DNA of 64,000 bases, taken from positions 1,364,001-1,428,000 of the forward strand of contig NW_026262669.1 of NCBI RefSeq assembly GCF_021869535.1, written 5' to 3'. Origin of the DNA: Mytilus californianus. Its lineage: Eukaryota; Mollusca; Bivalvia; Mytilida; Mytilidae. This document shows positions 34,690 through 46,800 of this stretch, piece by piece. The position numbers and the translations under genes were made by a program. Below the pieces are notes generated by a model. That model ran no database searches, was not told where the DNA came from, and saw nothing but the letters and a program-made list of their open reading frames with translations. How positions within the stretch are numbered: position 1 is the stretch's first letter; the number at the start of each line of letters is the position of its first letter.

Positions 34690-35215
34690 ATAACTTCTCA
34701 ATGTTATATCAGAAATTTATAAAAAAACTAAAGGGAGGTTATCTTAATAGATATAAATCAGTCATCAAAGTTTAATGAAAACTGCTCTAAGCACTTTTAG
34801 GATATTGTCCAAAAACTTGAAAATCAACCCTTTTTTTATGAATAAAATCTTATAACTTGGAAACGTAAAATCTTAAATTCATAAAAATCAAAAGGGAGCT
34901 TATAACAATAGATATAAACAATTCACCAAAGTTTCATAAAAAATGCTGATTTTTGAGTTATTGTCCGAAAACTGGAAAATCCCCCTTTTTGTAATGAATA
35001 AAACCCCATAATTCAGAAACGTATGGTCTAAAATTTATAAAAAATGAAAGGGAGCTCACGTCAATAGATATAAACATTTCACTAAAGTTTCATGCATATT
35101 GGTTAAAGCGTTTTTGAGTTAATGTCCGACATGTTGACGACGGACGGACAGACAGACAGACGGACAGACAGTCAACGGTATACCATAATACGTCCCGTAA
35201 ACAGGCGTATAAAAA
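34690..35215 (-). repeat. Interspersed repeat, inverted copy
   Basis: It is the complement of the 5685-5960 block: AGTTTCATGCATATTGGTTA and TGTCCGACATGTTGACGACG, then an expanded GACGGACAGACAGACAGACG microsatellite, and GGTATACCATAATACG at the right. Confidence 0.8.
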
Positions 35216-35239
35216 TGACATTTAAATGTTCTTTGAATC

Positions 35240-36800
35240 TGTCATATTTTCTTCAACAGCAAACAAATGCAATTTACCCCTATGTTCCATTAGAGCCATA
35301 GTGGCTATGTTTCTTGAGGTGCAAGGAAATAAAATACAAAATTTATACTAGATACTCTGTAACTCTTTCAACCCAAGATTAGCTAAAAAAAAAATCAGCA
35401 GTTTAAAAGCAGAAGATTTTTTAAAGTAAGGCAAGCAATCTAGATGAACAAAGTGTGAAAAATTGTCTTTAAAGGCCAATATCTCAATTAACAATTTTGG
35501 TCATATAAGCTGTTTTGTAGATCTTTCTTGCTGAACATTTTTGCTGTTAACGGTTTACCTTTATCTTCAATAATATTCAAGATAATCACTGAAAAATGCA
35601 AAATTTCCTCAAAATTACCAATTCAGTGGCAGCAACCCAATAATGGGTTGTTGGGTTCGTCTGAAAATTTCAGGGCTGATAGATCTTGACCTATTGAACA
35701 TTTGCAACCCATGTCAGATTTGCTCTAAATGCTTTAGTTTTTGAAATATAAGCCAAAATCTGCATTTGACCCTTATGTTCTAATTTTAGCCATGGCAGCC
35801 ATGTTTGTTGGTGGATCAAAACTTCAGACTCAATCTATAAACTAGATACCTTCTAAGTTCTTAAGTAACATTCAGTTTAGATTAACAAGTATTAGGCCCA
35901 GTAGTTTCAGAGGAGAATATCTTTAAATGTTAGCAAATAGGATGAACAAATTGTGTAAAATTGTGTTAAAAAGGCAATAACTCCTTAAGGTGGCTCGGGA
36001 GTCTTCCTCCATTTTGGATTTTGAAATAGCAGATACCGTTGGTCTAGATCTTTGATAAAATGTGCAAATTTGAGATTAGTATGTAATTTATGTGTAAGAC
36101 TTTTGATGTAAATATAGAAAATGTGTGTTTTATCATAATTAAGGCTGTAATTTCTAAAAAATACCTTATTTGTGTTTGATTATTTTTTCTTCAACTTTGC
36201 CAAATAAGGGGAGATAGCTCAGATAAAGTAATTTTTATAATAGAAAGTGTTGTGAATTTACTTATTTTAATCTGTAGCAAGAAAACAAGTTCGGTGACCC
36301 ATTTTTTCTTTTACTTATCTGAAAGCATGTTATAAGAGCTATCTTCTCACATTTTATCTTAAAATTCTATCATGTAGTTTTCTTTTTATCACACACAATT
36401 TGATTTTCCATGCATAATCTATACAAAATCTGACAATTTTGCACAACCTGTAGCGTAAAAAAAAGTCTGGTGACCCATAATTTTTATTATAATTTTGAAA
36501 AAGCATGATAAAAACTTCATTATGACAAATTATTAAAAAATTCTATCAATTTTAAATAAGACGCCCCAGCCACCTTAAGGAGTCAATTGGCAGTTTTGGG
36601 TACAAAAACTTTTTTTGTAGATCTTACTTTGCTGAACATTATTGCTGTTTACAGTTTATCTCGATCTATAATAATATTCAAGATAAAAACCAAAAACTGC
36701 AAATTTCCTTAAAATTACAAATTGAGTGGCAGCAACCCAACAATTGGTTGTTCGTTTCTTAGGAAAATTTGAGGGCTGATAGATCTTGATCTATTTAACA
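35240..36800 (+). repeat. Dispersed repeat split by a TTAA-type insertion
   Basis: Two copies of a block with AGCAACCCAAT, TTGAGGGCTGATAGATCTTG-type and CTCGATCTATAATAATATTCA sequence lie on either side of the element at 35989-36574. The same family is at 48395-49535, 60860-61680, 15610-15968 and 16311-16370. Confidence 0.7.
35989..36574. mobile_element. Complete TTAA-flanked element
   Basis: TTAA at 35985-35988 and 36575-36578. The element begins GGTGGCTCGGG and ends CCCCAGCCACC, giving 7-bp perfect plus further imperfect inverted ends. The host sequence is precisely interrupted: AACTCC-TTAA on the left and TTAA-GGAGTC on the right rejoin to the uninterrupted ACTCCTTAAGGAGT found in other host copies. 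586 bp, no protein frame. Confidence 0.85.
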
Positions 36801-37017
36801 TTTCTATCCTAGTCAGATTATAGAACTTGTTTGAGATATTGCTGATATTAACCTTCTAGTATAATTTTTCATAAAAATCTGGCAGGAATTGTATCCATGA
36901 GAGCCCTTACCAGCAGGCCATTTTCCATGAAATAAATATTTCCAAGGGGCATAATCCTGTGAGAGCACCCATTGGGCCATTTACCATAAATTTAGTATTT
37001 CCAAGGGGTATAACCAT

Positions 37018-37175
37018 AGACAGATCCAGGGGGGCTGGGGGACCTGCACCCCCACCCCCCTTTTCGTGGAAAAAAATTTGGTTGATTAAATAGGGAATCA
37101 CTGAAGCATGACTGGAGCAGGAAACCCCCCCCCCCCCCCCCCCTCTTTTTTGAAAAGTTCTGTATCCGCCACTGA
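37018..37175. repeat. GGATCC/poly-C repeat
   Basis: CAGATCCAGGGGGG at the left and TATCCGCCACTG at the right enclose a run of about 19 C (37124-37143). It interrupts the 185-bp array. Same family as 24945-25065. Confidence 0.7.
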
Positions 37176-37269
37176 TAACTGTTTTAAAAAACGTCCACCA
37201 TTATAGAACTTGCCTGAAATTTTGCTGATATAAAACTATAGTATAAGTTTTATAAAAAAATCTGGCAAG

Positions 37270-37440
37270 AATTGAGCTAGCAAGACCGGACGAACAGACG
37301 GACGAACCGACGGACGGAAGGACGGCCGGTATTGCCATGTCTGGGACGCACAGACGGACGGACGGCCGCCCGGTATCCCCATGTCCCGGACACACGGACG
37401 CCCGGTATTTCCATTTCCCCGGCAACGCGTTGAAACGCGG
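37270..37440. repeat. GC-rich CGGACGGA-type minisatellite
   Basis: Irregular units combine GACGGACGGACGGCC with CCGGTATTGCCATGTC, CCGGTATCCCCATGTCC and CCGGTATTTCCATTTCC. It is the most GC-rich stretch in the window. The two overlapping minus-strand frames over it are repeat translations. Confidence 0.8.
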
Positions 37441-38211
37441 TGGACAGTCATTTATTTGAAATGCGTATGTGTAAACAAAATAGTTTTTAAGTTGGCTAAC
37501 GTTTATCTAGAGCCAGCACATTTTCTATTTTTCCAACGCCGGTAAAACACCATTTTCTACAGAAATATACTATTTTGCTGGCTAAGGCTTGAATTAAGAT
37601 ATTTTATCAGAGCCGGCAAAATAGCGTATTTTCTATTTTGCCGGTGCCGTTTTTTTCATTTATCTTATAAGGAAAATTCTACCGCTAGACTAACAAATTG
37701 AGCCTTATTGATAGTTAAGCAAAATTCTTTTTTTTAAATAAAAAAAATATTGGGTCAACTGTGGTATAATTTGTTTTTCTACAACTGACAGTAACTTGCG
37801 GGTCAGAGTCCTCTTTTTTCAGGTTGTTTTAATTTCGGCCAACTTAAATATTTGTTAATCACTACCATTTAAAAAAATCAGTATGTTTTTTTTTGAATAT
37901 TTGCATGTCTGTTTTATTTTCTTACACATAAAATCCATTTTTCTTTTATCTTCTCTGATCTTCTGCGGTGGTTGCTAACTGTCTTCTGCGGTGGTTGCTA
38001 ACTGTCTTCTGTCTCCGTTTACGATTAATACGCTTACAATATCACAATTTCTTTAATATATCATTTAAGATGAACAGTATTCTAGTGTTATATTCATATT
38101 TTATATTTTTACTCAATAATAAGATGAAATACCGACCAATTACTAATAAAAAAGTTCTTTATTTAACGGGCGAGAACGTACTATTTTGCGTAAATCACCG
38201 TTGTTGACAAA

Positions 38212-38481
38212 TTGCAAATCGGTTCCATGTGTCGTCTGCAGAAAAGAAAAATGTCTTGGAAGATTAAAAACGGCTGCTTATTTATTCAAGACAAGAGAGC
38301 TATCAATGCAGAGACAAAGAAATTATATCCAAAGATAAAATCGATAAAAGAAAACAAATCTATTTATATGGTAAGATTCAGACAAAATGAAAGTAGGTTA
38401 TCAAAGAGTTTTCGGGTTATACTAATGACTGGACCGATGACAGAGCAACGTTGGTCAAGTCATGTTTTCGCAAGCTTTTGA
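38212..38481 (+). CDS. Hypothetical ORF of 89 codons, doubtful
   Basis: An open frame with a possible start at 38251 (MSWKIKNGCLFIQDK) and a lysine-rich composition. I do not recognise it. Its last part overlaps the left arm of an inverted repeat (38416-38445), which argues against it being an ordinary gene. It could be part of a 5' exon of the ParB-like gene or chance. Confidence 0.2.
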   Translation: MQIGSMCRLQKRKMSWKIKNGCLFIQDKRAINAETKKLYPKIKSIKENKSIYMVRFRQNESRLSKSFRVILMTGPMTEQRWSSHVFASF

Positions 38482-38630
38482 TTTATGTTTTAATTGTTTC
38501 CCCCTTACAATTATCTTATTGTGTTTTAAATTTGAGATTATTCTTTGAGAAATAATAAAAAAATATATTTTGCATTATTCATTTGGTCATGTCAGTCCTG
38601 TCATTGATCCAGTCATTAGTATAACCCAGG
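38416..38630. repeat. Inverted repeat, 30-bp arms
   Basis: GGTTATACTAATGACTGGAC at 38417 is mirrored by GATCCAGTCATTAGTATAACC ending near 38629; the arms differ at two or three bases and are about 155 b apart. Confidence 0.7.
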
Positions 38631-38699
38631 GTTTTCCCCTAAAACTATTCTAAATTTAAATATTTTTTGAGAAATACCACATCTTGATAAAAATTAATC

Positions 38700-38950
38700 G
38701 TAATCGATTCTTAGCGAGTCTAGACTTAATTTTTGATTTTAAGGGAAACAACCATAAACTACACCTTTTCTACGTACGCGTAGAATATGCAACCCTCAAC
38801 TGAGCATCCGCGTTAATATTTAATGACAATAATGATAGAGCGGGGCGCATATATATATATATATATTTGCCGGGGACACAATTTCGCCGTTTTATGATTT
38901 TGAGGTGTAAACACTTCAAAGGATGGCTGAAATGGAAGAAATATGCCGGT
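38700..38950. promoter_or_regulatory. Candidate promoter zone between the divergent genes
   Basis: This stretch has a local cluster of CpG (CTACGTACGCGTAG, GCATCCGCG, GAGCGGGGCGCAT, TTTCGCCG) rare elsewhere in the window, and it lies between the head-to-head DUF7869 and ParB-like genes. It includes a (TA)n run at 38851-38868. At 38923 an ATG in strong context (AGGATGG) opens MAEMEEIC and meets a GTAAAT donor at 38949. No downstream exon in matching phase is identified, so the first-exon idea is weak. Confidence 0.25.
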
Positions 38951-39159
38951 AAATTATATTTTTATAACAAATATAATTATTTTTAAACTTAGACAAAATT
39001 TCGGAACTTACCGCAAAGGACCGAAAAACGGACAACGATTTTCGGCCAATTTCCTGAATGAAAAACACGATTTCAAAGAAGTATTTCTTAGTAATTCTTT
39101 GACTGATTGCCCTAAATTTCACTTCTTTACACCTTTGAAATGTCTGATATTCATCTTTA

Positions 39160-39370
39160 ATGAGGGGGGGGGGGGGTAGGAGGGGTCCTGATCCCGAAAT
39201 CCCGGGCTTAAAAACATGGAATCCCGAGGTCCTGAATTTAAAAAAAATTTAAATCCTGACATCATTTCAAAAAAAGAATTCCCGGATCCCGAAAGGATCA
39301 ATCCATAAATCCCGAGCTTAAAAACACCTGATCCCGGAGTCCTGATAAAGGTCCTACCCCACCTCAATGA
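39160..39370. repeat. Repeat rich in ATCCCG and CCTGAT, poly-G at left
   Basis: The block AATCCCGGGCTTAAAAACA recurs as AATCCCGAGCTTAAAAACA about 125 b later. The ends GGGGTAGGAGGGGTCCTGAT and CCTGATAAAGGTCCTACCCC are roughly complementary, so it may be a short inverted-end element. Confidence 0.7.
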
Positions 39371-39665
39371 GATTGATTTGATAAATGTTGTTTAAAGCTG
39401 CAGATATTTGGTTTAAATAGATGTTTAAAAACGGTGAATATGTGTCCCCCTTTGACAAAACATCAGGAAATTTCAAATAGCCTTTAATCTAACTTTTCAG
39501 GTGAATTTTTTCAAAGAAACATGATTTCAAGCTAAGAATATTTTGCTTTTGACATTATTTTCATATAAAAATATCAGTATACTTCAAAAACATAAAGACC
39601 TGAACATAAACTGCAGAAAACATGGAAAATTATGGCAAAAATGAGCACCCGATTCTACATGCATG

Positions 39666-39765
39666 TAGTCTGAATAATTATGACGTCTTGCAAGGTTATT
39701 TATTTATTTTTCTGTGACGCTTTCTAATAAAATAGCCTTGCAAGTCATCATAATTATTTGGACTA
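39666..39765. mobile_element. Palindromic MITE with 9-bp target duplication, copy 2
   Basis: Begins TAGTCTGAATAATTATGACG and ends ATAATTATTTGGACTA. The centre is shortened, giving 100 bp. It is flanked by ACATGCATG on both sides (39657-39665, 39766-39774). Confidence 0.95.
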
Positions 39766-40142
39766 ACATGCATGGTACCCGTAAATACTTGCAACTGTAT
39801 GCCTGACTTAACAAAAGATTTCCGTGTGCTATTTTTTGTTTAATTGAATTTTTGGAGGGGAATGAAGTGGTGTCTGGTGAAATCACCATATGTTTTAATC
39901 TAAATAACTGCAAATTTATAGGTTTGAGCATATGGGAGACCAGGGGGTTGGGAGTAATACAGCAATCTTTATAAACCAATCATTGTTGCAGGTTTTAAAT
40001 ATCAAAGAATGGTGTATTAAGACAAAATGATAATAAATCAAATATAACTGATTAAGATAATGTACAGACAGTCAATAGAGGCACTTTCAAAGAGTAAGAT
40101 GATATTGATGGGGGAGATGATAATCTAATATTATAAGTATAA

Positions 40143-40330
40143 AAAAAGAAGATGTGGTATGATTGCCAATGAGACAACTCTCCACAAGAGATAAAATGAC
40201 ACAGAAATAAACAACTATAGGTCACCTTACGGCCTTCAACAATGAGCAAAGCCCATACCACATAGTCTGCTATAAAAGGCCCTGAAATGACAATGTAAAA
40301 CAATTCATACGAGAAAACTAACGGCCTAAT
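40143..40330 (+). repeat. High-copy interspersed repeat
   Basis: A good copy: GATGTGGTATGATTGCCAAT, GAGACAACTCTCCACAAGAG, then GGCCTTCAACAATGAGCAAA and TATAAAAGGCCC. Confidence 0.85.
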
Positions 40331-40344
40331 TTATGTACAAACAA

Positions 40345-41140
40345 GAGGCTGTCAGAGTGACAGCAAACCGGATTTTTCTGCGGAGGTCGAACCCTGAACA
40401 GTTGAGCAAGTATGGACACTACATTTAAGCTTAAAACAGCTCTGAATTTGGATTGTGATTGAATATTTGACACCGCATAGGTTTGTGACACAAAATGAAT
40501 ATGTGGTTCAAGAACTGAAATATTTGAAATTGGACATTTAAATACCTATTATGGTCCAATATCCAAAATCTAAGTACATATTAGAATCAGCATATCGAAG
40601 AACCCCAAGAATTCAATTTTTGATGAAATCAGACAAAAGTTTAATTTAGGACCCTTTGGACCTCAATGTGGACCAAATTCATAAAGGAGCCCACAATCCA
40701 AAATCTCTCAATACATGATTAGATTCAGCATTTCAAAGAACCCCATAAATTCAATTTTTGTTGAATCAAACAAAGTTTAATTTTGGGCCCTGATTTGGAC
40801 CAACTTGAAAACTGGGCCCAAAAATCTAATATTTGAATACAGGTTTTGATTCAGCATTTGAAAGAACCCTATATATATTTAATTTATGTTGAAATGAAAC
40901 ACAGGTTAATTTTTCCATAATATTTTCTGTGTAAAAGGAAATAACTCAAACTGGATAAATAGTTCTCTAATATAAGATATGATGCAACAACCAGTGATGA
41001 CTAAGTTCTCTAAAATTAAATATGATTTAACACTCAAACATTGTTAGAATCAGCATATCAAAGAACCAAAGAATTCAATTTTTTATGAAATTAAACAAAA
41101 GTTTAATTTAGGACCCTTTGGACCTCAATGTGGTATTATC
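40345..41140 (+). repeat. Relatives of the 127-136 bp monomers and flanking block
   Basis: GAGGTCGAACCCTGAACAGT opens a block also found near 34440, followed by monomers with AGAATCAGCATATC and GAACCCCAAGAATTCAAT at about 40585, 40720, 40850 and 41045. Confidence 0.75.
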
Positions 41141-41154
41141 TTATTAATAATGAA

Positions 41155-41960
41155 AAGCCCAACTGTTTCCAAGTTCTTAAACAGGAGGGGGGTGAGGGTG
41201 ACCCTAGGGGACTCGCCCTATATTTCATTTGATTTGTTTTATTGTCCCATACAAGAATATATATGGTTTCCGGGTGGGGATCTTGACCATTTACAAGTTA
41301 TCAAAAAGAAGGGGGGTGGGGTTACCCCAATGGACTTCCCCTATATTTCATTTGATTTGTTTTATTGTCCCATACAAGAATATAAATGGTTTAGGGGTGG
41401 GGATCTCGACCATTTACATGTTCTCAAACAGGAGGGGGTGGGGGTGACCCCAGGGGACTCGCCTTTTATTTCATTTGATTTGTTTATTGTCCCATACAAG
41501 AATATATATGGTTTCCGGGTGGGGATCTTGACCATTTACAAGTTTTCAAAAAGAAGGGGGTTGAGGGTGACCCCCCTGGACTTCCCCTATATTTCATTTT
41601 TTTTGTGTTATTGTCCCATACAAGAATATATATGGTTTAGGGGCGGGGATCTCGACCGTTTACAAGTTATCAAACAGGAGACGGGTGGGGGGTGACCCCA
41701 GGGGACTCGCCTTATATTTCATTTGATTTGTTTTATTGTCCCATACAAGAATATATATGGTTTCAGGGTGGGGATCTTGACAGTTTACAAGTTTTCAAAA
41801 AGAAGGGGGTGGGGGTGAACTCCCCCAATATTTCATTTGATTGTTTTATAGTCCCATAAAAGAATATATATGGTTTAGGGGTGGGGATCTCAACCGTTTA
41901 CAAGATAAAAGCACATTCTCAAATTGAAGGAGGGTGGGGGTAAGAATATATATGGTTTAG
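41155..41960 (+). repeat. 123-bp tandem array, two alternating subtypes
   Basis: The landmark CATTTGATTTG or variant lies at 41226, 41349, 41472, 41595, 41720 and 41834 (periods 123, 123, 123, 125, 114). Odd units carry CAGGGGACTCGCC-type, even units TGGACTTCCCC-type sequence. As 123 is a multiple of three, a 181-codon frame stays open (41150-41695), but the third unit is read in another frame, so it is not a conserved repeat protein. Confidence 0.9.
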
Positions 41961-42549
41961 GGAGACTTAATTATCTACAAAATGTCTAATAATGAACAGT
42001 AAATTTCAAACATCATTTATACAGTCCTACTAGTAAATTTCAAACTTTATATATACAGTCCTACAGATCTTATCAGAACAGAAAATTTTCAAATAAATCT
42101 GTCACTCCAATGATTATCATATGCTAAGATATAACCCAAATCTAATTAATAATTAATAATGTAATTAACTTCAAAATGTCTAATAATATAGCTTATAATC
42201 ATCACCACTTAGGAAATAGAAAATTTTCAAATAAATCTGTCACTCCAATTTTTATTGTGAGATAAGACAATTCATAACATGATAACAAGAGATAAATATT
42301 TAAAAATTCCACTTTTGGATATTAAAAATGGCGATAACTCAAAAAGGAGAAATACTAAAATCTTGAAAAATTAACTAGACCTGCATTAAGTCCCAGGAAA
42401 CAACATATTTAAATTTGAAAAAAATTATTTGTTAAAGCGTTTTCATGTTATTGTGGAGACACTGTTTGGCAGCTGCCCGTCCGCCTGCCCAGTCGCCCGC
42501 CGTACATCCCCATTTTAATAACCGATATTTCCTTCGAAAATCCAGTTAA

Positions 42550-42960
42550 AAATGAAGGAAAAACAAATATGTAACACATAAACAAACAACAACCACTAAA
42601 TTACAGGCTCCTGACTTGGGACAGGCACATACAAACAGAATATGGTGGGGTTAAACATGTTAGTGGGATCCCAACCCTCCTCTAACCTGGGACAGTGGTA
42701 TAACAGTACAACATAAGAACGAACTGTAAAAATCAGATGAAAAAGGCTTAACTCATAAGATGGATAAAAATACAAATACTACAAACACAAGTGGACGTGG
42801 ACGTGGCCGGTACTTGTACATCCCAACAACAAAAAGACATTAGGTACAGATCTGAGAGTACTCGCAGTTACTGACAGCTAGTTCAAAGCCACTAACAACT
42901 AATAAAAAAATCATGCATCTAAGACTAAATTATCAATCTGTACACATCCAACATCCAATG
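42550..42960 (+). repeat. High-copy interspersed repeat, 3' portion
   Basis: AATTACAGGCTCCTGACTTGGGACAGGC-type blocks, GGTTAAACATGTTAG, CCCAACCCTCC and a GGACGTGGCCGG stretch match the 3' part of the copy at 47565-48075. Listed in pieces, since the 5' part is missing here. Confidence 0.8.
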
Positions 42961-43686
42961 GATTTAGTGTAAAGATGTCATAAACAGTCAGAGAAAAATA
43001 AGTTTTCTACAGGTACAACCAAACTTCAAAACCAAATCTTTATATCTATGGAAAATTTATGGTTACTTTCCTTTGTACAGTATCTGTAAAATAATATAAT
43101 ATTCAGAAAGTTTTCTTTAAAAAAAAATGTTTTTCTGAACAAAAAAACGACAAATTTCAATAAATATCCATGATTACATGTCAAAAGTATTGACTTGATT
43201 AGCTAAATTTTGACTTGCAGTTTCAACGCATTAAACAAACATTAACGTTATAGAATGCATACTAATTTTTTTATTTCCCTTGTATAATTTTAATACATGA
43301 ACAAAACTAAAGACCAGGCCAAATATTACCCAATATTACATGTTACAAATGTGTTGAGTTTTGTGATTGGATAATAACACAGAGATGTCAGCATATAGGC
43401 AGGAAACTGCTGGGGTATATTTGACATTTTTATCTCAAAAACGTCGTCATAACACCCGTCACTATGTGACCTGAATAACATATAATGTCATTTAAAACAA
43501 CCAAGTACATTCTGTCTGTCATATTTAGCAAATTGTATCAACTTTTTATGTTAACATCAAGTATTTTATTTAGTATTACATGTATCACTAAAAGTAAGAA
43601 AGATAAGATAGTAAAAAAAAAGTTTAAAAATAATTTGATGATCTTATATTTCAACTTTCTAAATACCGTTTGTTTCTGCTTTTCAG
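42961..43686. other. Region 5' of the ParB-like gene
   Basis: AT-rich, without a clear TATA box or CpG cluster. The exon starting at 43687 is preceded by a TTTCTGCTTTTCAG acceptor, so the transcript starts further upstream. Confidence 0.4.
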
Positions 43687-43888
43687 ATTTATTTTGATGG
43701 AATGAAAAAGGGGGTAAAATTGTTAAAAAATCAATTCACTGGTCAAATGAAAGATGTGAAAAAATATAAGATTGAATCTAAAGCAGCAAAAAAGGGGGGA
43801 CAGAGTAAAGTTCGCAAACAGATGCCAGAGGTTTTTGAAGTGCCACAAGAGAAAGCTATAGAACCTCAAGAAAATGAGAAGTTAGTTG
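43687..43888 (+). CDS. ParB-like gene, first coding exon seen
   Basis: The exon is 202 nt after TTTTCAG, with donor GTAAGT. The ATG at 43702 has a purine at -3 and opens MKKGVKLLKNQFTGQMKDV. The upstream 15 nt are also open, so translation could start in an earlier exon. The exon is very Lys-rich (SKAAKKGGQSKVRKQ). Confidence 0.75.
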
Positions 43889-46800
43889 GTAAGTTAGTCG
43901 TTTCTTTAATTTCAGAATGCCTTCTTTTTAGTATAGGAATCCACATATACCTTAATGAAGCTATACTTAAATTTCTTATCTAAGAGTTAATGGTGTTGTT
44001 TGTTATTGACTTGAGCATGATAGGATTTCTAGGCACTATAACTTGGACAGAATTTGTTATGTCTAAAGAAAATATTTTGGTCATGGGACATAAATGTAAG
44101 GTAGGATTGAGCTTTTGTCAACAAGCAATAATACAAACACCTCACAGATACCATGAAATATATTATTGTAAATCTTGTAAAATTTTATAGTTATTTCCCT
44201 TTAAAAATTGGATATGATTGACAGTGGATGATAAATAATAAAATATCATAAATTATTTATATTTTATATCATCATGTGCATATTGACAGGAAATTATGAT
44301 TTATTTTTGTTCTAAATGTTATGCCCTGTTGAAAGTAGAATTTTGAATATACTACTGCAAATTAGTTGGTCATTACAACTCTTCTGATTTAAATTTTATA
44401 TATTCATAATCCAGGAGAATATGTAATGAACCTTGATGATATGGAGCAGGCACCACAACAATATGAATGCAGGACCATTCGTCAGGAGTGGGTCATAGCA
44501 CTAAAGAAGAGGCTTCGACAAAGCAGATCTCCACCATCAGGTTTGACCCTGCCTGTTCTCATGGACCCAACTAAGGTAATTTGAATATATAGTTATTTGC
44601 TTGTATTTTAAATCACAGAAGTATCAATTTTTTATAAGTGACAAATTAGACAAAATAGACATTCTCAAAGGAAGATATCAACAAACAGGTTATCTTTTCA
44701 GTGGGAAATCTAGTGACAAAATATTACCTCCCCTGTAAATATTCAAAACTAAATCTTCTCAATATTTGTCCCATCTTAACAAGGACGCTATCAATTATGG
44801 ATTCACCGAAAAACATTCTGGTAAATAGTAAAATAGAAATAAATTTGAATAAAAACAAAACTTCCACTCAATGTTTTCATTTTCCTCCTTAAGTAGAAAA
44901 TAAAAAGTACAGCAGGCTATAGAAGCTTGGTGTAGAATTGGTTTAAAATGTTGCCATGCGAATGAATTCCTGGAGTACCAACTTCAATTTATTTTTTTAC
45001 TGTGCTAATTTTTCGTATATATATATACAGCTAGATCATAGAAAATCAGGGAAAAAATTCAAAGGAATCGATTGATATGCAGCAAAGATTGGCACTTTTT
45101 AAATTAAGTTACTAAGCAAAATCAAACAGACCTTATCTTGATGTTAACATTGAATGTGAATAGATCGAGAAGACAGCAAATACCTTTACAAAACTCAAGA
45201 CGACCTTTGCTTAAAATTGCATACAGAATAGTAGGAAGATAATACTTTATAAAACTAGTTATCTTTATGTTTTTAACCTGCACATACAGACTTTGAAATG
45301 CTTATATTCATGAAAAGACAATCAATAGTTCCCTATTGAATGTACATGTTACAAAAGTAGACCGGTGTGCTCGACAGCTAAGGTGTAAAAAATAAGCATA
45401 CTTTGGGAAATTGTAACACGCTAATGACTTTTTGGAACACACAGAAAATTGGTGACTCAAAGGATCTTTGATTGTGTATGAACATGATTTTTTTCATTTT
45501 TTTTTTATTAATATGCAGCAAAGATTAGCAGTTTTTAAATTTCAGTTTTTCAAGCTTCTAAAGCAATTATCTCGATAAATACTGAACATAAAAAATTGTA
45601 TATTTAAAATTGAGAATGGAAATGGGGAATATGTCAAAGAGACAATAAAGAGCAGACACAACAGCCGAAGGCCACCAATGGGTCTTCAATGCATGTATAT
45701 TTCTAATAACACAGTTTAACAAATAATTTCTTCAAAATGCACCATCATTATTTGGAAATAACTTTTGATCAGTATGGACACCGACATTGTTTTATTATTG
45801 TCTTTTTTTCACTCTATCATAAGAAGAGTGAATTTTCTTTTGTTTTCGTTCACTGGATATCCCACTGCTTTTGTCATTGAAACTTGATATTACCTTTGGT
45901 ACATTGTAACTGTTGCTCTTTTTAACAACCAAATTATTTTTAAAAACTGCAAAATGATCAATTCAAATCAGTAAAGGATGGTTTACAGGCATATACATTT
46001 CTGGATTTTATCATTTAAGAATATTAAATGACATCATCTATTCAAAAATCTTCAACAAAGAATTTGCATTACAAGTAAATGTATTGTCTTTAAACAAAAT
46101 ACTGTTTAAGAAACGTGTGGTGTTTGTGTTATATTTACTAGACAATGATATCCAATAAGGACTATAACAAGAAAGTTTTGTAAAGGATATAAGATTTTTG
46201 CAAAAAAAAAGAAAAATAATATTTGATATCACTATTCTCTCAAATTTTTATTTGATTTGTTTTTGGTTTCTTTTTTAGTTTCATTATACTCTAGTGATAT
46301 TGGACTTTTTGAGTCAGGGAGAAACAGAATTGTTGACTTCAAAAGCCTACGTCATTAACTTTGCCTATAAAAATACAGATAAACAGATTAACAATTTGGT
46401 TTTTCAAACTAAAGGATATTGTAGGCGTGAAACTCTCCCTTGTTTGAATCACCATTGAATTCTTTGAGATACTCATAAGTAATTCTTAGGCACTAGAAAG
46501 GCAGTTGTTGTGACTGGACTGAAAATATATTTTGAATAATGAACATTTCCTTTATAAAAAAAGATGCATGTTAAAACTGATGTCACAAGGCAGATGATAA
46601 TTTAGGCTTTCTACTTTTTTTATCTTTTAAAACACTTTCATTTATTTTTCTAAGACTTACAGTTTTGAAACTTATTTGACTAACTAACCATGCTCATAAC
46701 TATTCATGAAATATATTGCAGTGTAAGTCTCCAGATGAATTTAAAAACTCTGACACACAATTAGGGGACTATAAACTGTTCTTATTAGGTGGTAATCACC

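Noticed and set aside
37201..37451. Two overlapping minus-strand frames rich in Arg, Ser and Pro
   Set aside because: They lie over a CGGACGGA minisatellite; composition and overlap are explained by the repeat.
41150..41695. 181-codon open frame with repeated peptides, as a repeat protein
   Set aside because: It is a 123-bp tandem array; the third unit is read in a different frame from the others, so there is no coding constraint.
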